64,000 nt of DNA from Phaeosaccion multiseriatum (lineage: Eukaryota > Ochrophyta, other classes): the NCBI GenBank assembly GCA_965112735.1, contig OZ218953.1, positions 2,604,001 to 2,668,000 of the forward strand, written 5' to 3'. Shown piece by piece: positions 58,415 to 64,000 of this stretch (position 1 is the stretch's first letter; each line of letters opens with the position of its first letter). Both the position numbers and the translations under genes were made by a program. A model generated the notes under the pieces. That model searched no databases. It was not told where the DNA came from and was given only the letters and a program-made list of their open reading frames with translations.

Positions 58415-58968
58415 GAGGAGGAGGAGGAGGACATCGCAGTGAGGAAAACTGAGGAGGTCGCTGTGTGTTTCCCATATGGCTCCCACCTGCCTTCGGGTGG
58501 CAGAGTGTGCGCGTCTTGTGCGAGCATTTGGATAGAAGTGTCACGCCAAGTCTCTGTCTGTGAGTGACTCACCGGTTTCTTCTGCCAGTGGGCGCGGAGC
58601 AGCCTGTCGTGGTGTGCTGGACCGAAGCCGCCGTCAGCCCCGACGTCCCATACCGTTGCCACTGCGTCTATTTGTGCCGCCTGTGCAGTGCCACCTGACG
58701 CTGCTGCCTCAGCCTTTCCTTTTGCCGCTGCTGCTGCTGCTGTTGCAGCCCTCCCGGATGCCCTCCTTGATCCCCGTGTACAAAAATCTCTTCCACTGGC
58801 CAGACTTCTCTGCCGCTGAGGACCATGATTATGAGCTTGCCTCGACAGTGACGGGGCTCCCCTATTGGTCGATGCTGGAAGACCTGTGAAGCCGACACAG
58901 CACCCGATGCAGCCGCAAAGGGCGATCACAAAGAGCATGTCCACCATCCTTCCACATGGACTGCCCAT
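55305..58968 (-). CDS. YcfD/RoxA-type ribosomal oxygenase (JmjC/cupin), plastid-targeted, 548 aa
   Basis: 2-oxoglutarate/Fe(II) hydroxylase related to E. coli YcfD (RoxA), which hydroxylates an arginine of ribosomal protein uL16. Exons: 58968-58573, 58282-58022, 57616-57161, 56803-56673, 56340-56290, 55912-55612, 55355-55305; all phases agree. Family landmarks: SADELAGLSCAEDVESRIV, KWAVEYGPFSEEDF, SWRIDDIMISYASEGGSVGP, the iron site HVD (His252, Asp254) with distal His about 319 in PPGVSHHG, LQSSGRRRWSIE, ISIGFRAPAVQELI, DDAFFAQWFGETVSRSR, and a winged-helix-like C-terminus ending GYLYPADD. The N-terminus has a hydrophobic signal (MLFVIALCGCIGCCVG) followed by FTGLPAS, matching heterokont plastid bipartite presequences with Phe at +1, so the substrate is probably the plastid ribosome. 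The start could also be the Met at 58947. Confidence 0.9.
55560..55611 (-). repeat. Donor-seeded (GGAA)n repeat
   Basis: The donor GTAAGG of RoxA-like intron 6 is followed directly by about nine GAAG units on the minus strand. Confidence 0.85.
56157..56240. repeat. (GT)n dinucleotide run
   Basis: About 30 GT copies in intron 5 of the RoxA-like gene; a (CA)n run occurs at 56415-56450 in intron 4. Confidence 0.95.
57670..57872. repeat. (GGA)n array
   Basis: About 65 GGA triplets in intron 2 of the RoxA-like gene; on the gene strand this is a CCT polypyrimidine tract. Confidence 0.95.
58370..58432. repeat. (CAG)n then (GAG)n in a RoxA-like intron
   Basis: About 13 CAG triplets pass into GAG triplets within intron 1 of the RoxA-like gene. 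Confidence 0.85.
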
Positions 58969-59398
58969 GGGTGCGGTTTGTCTTCGTAAGCGAAAGCGCC
59001 TCCTTCGTCTTTCTTCAAGGAGACAGATTCACGCAAAGAGGCGACGCGAGTGAGACTCATTCACGTGAGGATGCCAAAGGATGTATAGGAAGAGCGGCTT
59101 CACGACGGAGGACGAATGAGAGGTCGTGGTTAGGTTCTTACCTAAGCATGCATCACCCTTCAGTGATCATCCGGTTTGCGAGGCTCATAGCAAGCGGACG
59201 GGAGTAGATAATGATGTAGTTAAGCTTTAGAGGGGAAGCGAAAGGGACAAAGGGAGCAGGCTTGGGGAGGGGAGAGTGAAGTTTAAACGTGGGGAAGTTG
59301 GTGCTCGATCTCTGCCAATTGTGACCCATGGCTCGCCCAATCTCCCGCCCGCCAGCGCGCAGCTCGTTCTGGGGCGGGCTCAGTGCCCTGCTTGGAGG
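58969..59398. promoter_or_regulatory. Bidirectional promoter region (RoxA-like / Wss1-like)
   Basis: 430 bp between divergent start codons. No specific element assigned. Confidence 0.4.
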
Positions 59399-59556
59399 AT
59401 GGCGCCCGGTTTTGATTCTATAGCGGCCTTGAAGACGAAGAAGGATTTCGACAGGGCACAGGAGAGACTAGAGAAGCTCGCAGATCAGGTATGTTTGAAG
59501 AAGAGAGAGAGAGAGAGAGGTCGGGGGAACAAGCCTCAAGCTCACACATGTATCCT

Positions 59557-59594
<38 letters not shown>

Positions 59595-61618
59595 CCTCCT
59601 CCTTCTGCCTCCTCCCTTCCGATGACCCCCCTTCTCTCCGCTCTACACTCAAACGCTCCAACGCACCCTGACTTTGTCATCCTGTCTCTCTGTCTCTCCT
59701 CTACCTCCCTCTACGGCCGCTCCATATCTTTGTCCCTATCAGGTGATGCCGCTGTGCATAAAACGCAATTGGAGGATAGGGAAGCTCCTGGAGTTCCAGC
59801 CAAAGGACGCCGGCCTCCTGGGCATGAACTGCAACAGAGGGTCCAAGATTCTGATCAGACTGCGCTACAATGGCAGCGGTGAGTTTCCATGCACGAGGGG
59901 AGAGCACGCCTCCTTCCACAGAACATACCTCATTGCGAGGGGCGAGGCCTTTAGTCCAGGCCACGAGCATTGGATCGCCTCGAACCAACCCCCCCCCTCA
60001 CGATCACAATTCAGTCCGCTCCACTCACTCGCCGAACATCTTTTTCCATACACCCACACCTCTCTGTCTCGGCTCCCTGCTGCCATTCGACAACTCTCAA
60101 GACGCCCTCCTCCCCTACCCGGACACGCTGCACACAATGCTGCACGAGCTTGTCCACAACGAGATTGGCTCGCACAGCGCGGACTTCTACAGAATGTTGG
60201 ACAAGCTCACCGATGAGTGCTTTGAGCTCATGCGCCAAGGTCGGTCAGGGAGGGCGGGGGGGGGGGGGGGCTTTGGGCAAACTGGGAGGCCTTGGGGTCT
60301 CATGGGGTCGAGGAGAGGAAGGGGTCGGGGGAAAGGCCACACAGTTTGTCGTCTCCGCTACTCGAATCCTCCGTCAACCAAAACCCTTCCTCTTACTCTG
60401 CTCTCCATCTCGCACCCCCTCAGGAATTACTGGCAAGAGAATGCCTTTCATGGGAGCGGGGCAAAAGCTGGGAGGTGCGGTCACGGCTCCTGACAGGAGG
60501 AGTGCCGCGCGAGGAGCAGCAGAGAAGCGTCAGAAAGTCGCCGGCATCATGGGGGCTCCAGGCGGACACAAGCTGGGGGGGGGGGGGGGAGACGCGGGAG
60601 ACGTGGAAGCCCTTAAGGCGGTCATGCTCGCGGCGGCGGAGCGGAGGAGGCAGGGCGGGGCCGACAGTGGATGCGTGCACGTGCTGGGAGGGGCGGGGAA
60701 CGGCGAATGTGGTGGTGGCGGGGAAGGAGGCGGGGAAGGAGGCGGGGGAGGGTGCGAGGGAGGCGGGAGTAGCACTACGAGTGGCAGCTGTGCAAGCGGG
60801 GCGGGCGGCGCGGATGATGGAGTAGACTGGACATGTGAACTATGCACCCTCATCAACCCAGGCATCTTCCTCGCGTGTGGCGTGTGTGGCAATGCCCGCT
60901 CGGCGGCAGGGTCGGCAGAAGGAGAAGAAGAAGGAACCGTCGCCACGAAGCGTGGACGCAATGGTGAGGAGAGTCGGGAGGGAAAGCATGTGTGAGATGA
61001 CCTCGTTAGGAAGCGGTGGGGGAGGCGGGGAAAACAGCGAACCATGTCTCTATGCGAGCCGCGCCGCCCCCCGTCTTTTGCTTCTCCTCACCTCAAAATG
61101 GCTAACCCATCACCTGATCCTCCTTCCCTCTTGTCCCTGGCTGCGCTGCTCTCGTCCCGTTGATTGTGCTTCTCCTCGCAGGCTCTGAGGGGAGTAGAGG
61201 GGCAGCAGCGGCAGCGGGGGCAAGCTCCACCAGCGTCAAGAGTGGCGACAAGAGCCGCAGCACAGGCATCAAGAGCAGGAGCAGGAGCAATGGCAGCAGC
61301 AGTAGCAGCAGCACCAGTAGCAGCAGCAGCAAACGTATCACCAGCAGTGGTAGCACCGGCAGCAGTACGGCGCGGACGACCCTCCCTCCGGGCCCGTCGT
61401 TGCTGAGTGCGCAGCGGTGCTGGAAGTGCCCCGTGTGTCAGTTCCAAAACCTGTCCCCCGTGGAGCTGTGCGGCGGCGACGGCTGCAGAGCGGAGCGGCC
61501 CGACCCCGTCCTGCAGGCCTACTTGGACAAGAGGATAGCCAAAACTGTGGAGGACACGGGGCTGTGCGTGGTGAAGCCCCCACCGAAGCCGAAGGAGAAG
61601 CAGCAGCAGCAGCACCAT

Positions 61619-61659
<41 letters not shown>

Positions 61660-61969
61660 CGGCGGTTGGGCATGTAGTGCGTGCACCTCCGTCAACCACG
61701 CCTTGGTGCCAAGTTGCGAGTTCTGCGGGTTGGCGACAGCGGGTAGGACAGTGGCAGCGGCGGCAGCAGCAGCACCTCAGGTGTTGGCCCAAGGCCTCGT
61801 GGGAAAGTCGGAGGAAGAGCTCCTCGCGGAAGCAATACAGCGTTCCATGGATGCAGCAGCAGGTGCAGCTCAGCCGCCGGTCCACGGCCTCACAGTATCT
61901 GCGCAGGGGGGGAAGTCGGAGGAGGAGCTTCTCGCCGAAGCCATTCAGCGGTCCATGGAAGAGTCGTGA
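59399..61969 (+). CDS. Wss1/SPRTN-like WLM metalloprotease with SHP box, RanBP2 zinc fingers and two UIMs
   Basis: Exons 59399-59488, 59743-59878, 60102-60239, 60424-60963 and 61182-61969, phases consistent, 563 residues. The WLM core ends in the zinc-protease motif HELVHNEIGSH (His90, Glu91, His94, His100) followed by DFYRMLDKLTDE, as in yeast Wss1, which cuts DNA-protein crosslinks. Just after it, MPFMGAGQKLGG fits the SHP box that binds Cdc48/p97. Two RanBP2-type fingers follow the W-x-C-x2-C ... C-x2-C pattern (DWTCELCTLINPGIFLACGVC and GWACSACTSVNHALVPSCEFC), with a third, divergent one between them (WKCPVCQFQN). The C-terminus has two nearly identical ubiquitin-interacting motifs (GKSEEELLAEAIQRSM twice). 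The combination suggests recruitment by ubiquitin and Cdc48 to damaged chromatin. An upstream in-frame ATG could lengthen the N-terminus. Confidence 0.88.
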
Positions 61970-62231
61970 GAAGGGGGGGGGGGGCGCGTGAGGAAGAGCT
62001 CTGTTATAGATGCTACATGCACGCGCGCCAATGTCCATAGCTGTACACAAAGGGGTTATCAATAGTCGAGCTGTAGCTGTAGTGATTAGACCTTATCCAA
62101 TAATCTACAATTTTGACGGGGGACGAGATACCGCCTAAAGTGGTAGTCGTAAGAGAGGAAAGGAGAAAAAATCGAAGGGCCCAATCAAAAATCGAGATCG
62201 ACATTTAAGCGGTTGACGCTCAGACCTGACC
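61970..62231. other. Intergenic region
   Basis: 262 bp between two plus-strand genes, relatively AT-rich, with an AATAATC-type stretch near 62098. No gene seen. Confidence 0.5.
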
Positions 62232-62867
62232 ATGGCTTCCCAGTCTGCCCCTTGGGGTGTGCCTCCAATTGGTCAAGGCCAAAGCGCACTGTTGCGAGAC
62301 CTCTCTTCGTCTACAGGCCTTGACCTGGAAGCCATCCGCAGCAAATGGAAAGGCGAGGCGCAAATCCAGAGGCAACAAGATCAGGACTCAAAGAGCGCAG
62401 CAGCGGGCCAAACCAAGGAAGAGCACGCCGAGCTCTGCAAAGAAATAGGTTAGTGCATGTACTGGACTTCCATCCAGCTGGCAGTCATGCAGTTGTCGAG
62501 TCTTACCATGCTGTGTGCGCTTGTGCTCGTGCTAATCACACTCTTTGCAGCGCGGCTAGACAAGTGGAAGATCTGCTCAGACTGCCAAGGACAGGGCTAT
62601 GTGGAGACACTCTACAACCACATGCGTTTAAAACGCAATTGCGAAGGTGCGTGCTCAGAACCCTCAACTAGGGAGGAAGAGAAAGGAGCTAGGGAGGGAG
62701 GGTCATCCGCTCCGCTTCCCTCCTTTCCCTCCTTCCAAGTCTGGAGTGGCACATGACTGTTGCCGCTTACCCTACAGATGCTGTTCCCCTGCCGTTGGCT
62801 CTATATTGTAGACTGTGACGGAGAGGGCATTCGGCTCCGCGAAGGACACGCCCAGGTCAAGGATTGA
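62232..62867 (+). CDS. Small protein with two DnaJ-type CXXCXGXG motifs, 122 aa
   Basis: Three exons (62232-62448, 62551-62646, 62812-62867), phases 1 and 1, stop TGA at 62865. The N-terminal 70 residues are polar (MASQSAPWGVPPIGQGQ). The C-terminal part holds two cysteine motifs, CSDCQGQG and CEDCDGEG, separated by YVETLYNHMRLKRN. Two such motifs form one zinc site in DnaJ-type zinc-finger domains of chaperone cofactors. There is no J domain, so a role as a redox or assembly factor is possible but not shown. The second motif is created only by splicing exon 2 to exon 3, which supports the model. Confidence 0.75.
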
Positions 62868-63208
62868 TTGCTCGTGCACACGGCGGCAAAGATGGGGAAA
62901 AGCTTTAAATACGACTGGCGTGCTCTCCGAGAAACGAGGCAGAGCCATCCATCGAGGCTCAAAGCGGACCTTCGATGAAGGAGTGAGGAAGGTCCGCTTG
63001 ACACCAAGCCGCGAGCCATGGCAGAGCTACATGCCAGGTACCATACATCGAGGCGAAGGCGGGCGGTCTGTCTGTGTGCGCCCTGTTTGGACTGCCAAGC
63101 TTGACGAGGGAGCTGCTTTGCTCACGTACCAAGACTTGAGTCGGGGCACCCGCCCCGCTCCGGTAGCCTACGCTGCACTTCCGCCGATCGCAGTAAGTCG
63201 GCAAGGCA

Positions 63209-63288
<80 letters not shown>

Positions 63289-63911
63289 GAGAGAGACGCT
63301 CACTCCCGACAGAGGATGGCCTTCCGCATTGAGCAAGATCGAGAGGAGTAGACGAGAGAGAAAGAGAAGCCACAGTCTCGCCGGGTGACAACACGCGGCA
63401 GGGCTGGTGGGGTGTGCTTCCTTCTGTTTGGAATGTTTCCGCTGTCTGTAGTCCTGTAGAGACGCAATTGCTCCATGGCATCCCTCGCTCGACTGCCTTT
63501 TCGGTGGGGGGTTGGACGAATAGAAACCTCTCGTTCGCTCCATCCTCGCCTTGATAGGAAGAGATGGGGTGGTGTAGTGGGGGTGAACAGCGGCAGCAAG
63601 GGTGAGCTGTAGTGTGGTGCCTGTGGAGGAGGCGGAGCACGAAAGCGGGAAGAGAAGATTGATACTACAGTAGCCGATCTATCCGTCCGTTCACAGAGCC
63701 AACTTTCTCCATCTCATCTCTCTAACATATTCTTGTGCTTAATGTAGCAGTCTGGCCTTCATCTTGTCACCTATGGAAGTCCACGCTCGCTCCTTCCCAC
63801 TGAAGGCCTCGTGCGCCTCCCCCCCCCCCAGTAAATACTCCCTTCGTCTCCTTCTCCTCCTTCTTCTCCTCCTCCTACTCCTTCTTGTGGTTCTTCTTGT
63901 TCTTCTCTTAG
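62868..63911 (+). other. Possible 5' part of a gene running off the right edge; unresolved
   Basis: Frames with gene-like composition exist: an ATG at 62892 (MGKSFKYDWRALRETRQ, stop after 28 codons), and another frame at about 62950-63192 (VRPVWTAKLDEGAALLTYQD ... AALPPIA) that ends at a good donor GTAAGT (63193). I could not join them in phase or recognise a family. A (GA)n run at 63207-63297 follows. Confidence 0.3.
63207..63297. repeat. (GA)n dinucleotide run
   Basis: About 45 GA copies directly downstream of the GTAAGT site at 63193, consistent with an intron. Confidence 0.95.
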
Positions 63912-64000
63912 GTCACCTCACTTTGGCTCCTCAGCTGGCGCTCAGCCAGGCGATGGCCCGAATGGCGGCAAGAGGAGACAACATGCCATACACCACCACC
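63912..64000 (+). CDS. Possible internal exon of a gene continuing past the window
   Basis: A long CTT/CTC tract ends in CTTAG at 63911, a strong acceptor. The best-looking frame downstream reads HLTLAPQLALSQAMARMAA and stays open to the window end. Family unknown; too short to classify. Confidence 0.35.

Overview
This is a stretch of eukaryotic nuclear DNA. It is GC-rich and carries about a dozen intron-rich protein genes on both strands, heavily interrupted by simple repeats. The best guess is a stramenopile (heterokont) alga with a secondary red plastid. Two predicted proteins begin with a signal-peptide-like stretch followed by an aromatic residue, as in heterokont bipartite plastid presequences (GFTGLP in the ribosomal oxygenase at 55305-58968; EAWMVS in the membrane protein at 32437-33419). 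A CEP104-like ciliary-tip protein suggests a lineage that makes, or recently made, flagella. I cannot name the genus. All exon models are mine, built by matching GT(GC)-AG sites, codon phase across every junction and family similarity; most have consistent phase throughout.

Layout: 112-6154 (-) GRAM-domain protein; 6541-16.7k (+) SH3-PX protein with about 20 exons; 16.7-18.8k gene-poor, with a fold-back repeat and a possible copia-type scrap; 18774-20288 (+) translation factor eIF1A; 21123-28630 (-) giant CEP104-like protein; 28963-32092 (+) PPR protein; 32437-33419 (-) plastid-type membrane protein; 33576-38601 (+) BioF (KAPA synthase) with a C-terminal SRL peroxisomal signal; 39104-41074 (-) KNH/Kre9-like receptor-type protein; 41188-48087 (-) USP36-like deubiquitinase; 48350-50750 (+) mitochondrial processing peptidase beta; 51447-55157 (-) BAR-like plus PH protein; 55305-58968 (-) plastid-targeted YcfD/RoxA-type ribosomal oxygenase; 59399-61969 (+) Wss1/SPRTN-like DNA-protein-crosslink protease; 62232-62867 (+) small CXXCXGXG zinc-finger protein; then an unresolved partial gene at the right edge.

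Organisation: five head-to-head pairs share 156-430 bp intergenic regions, and 3' ends converge over 340-700 bp, so gene packing is tight even though introns are swollen by repeats. The genes do not form a pathway. They cover organelle biogenesis (MPP-beta, RoxA, PPR), biotin synthesis, protein quality control (USP36-like, Wss1-like), membrane traffic (SH3-PX, BAR-PH, GRAM) and cilia (CEP104).

The most unusual features are: introns whose 5' splice site has been expanded into a tandem repeat (GTGAGTGAGTGA and similar); a minisatellite seed shared by four unrelated genes; a 161-bp element with 20-bp terminal inverted repeats inside a deubiquitinase intron; and two coding frame breaks sitting in purine homopolymers.
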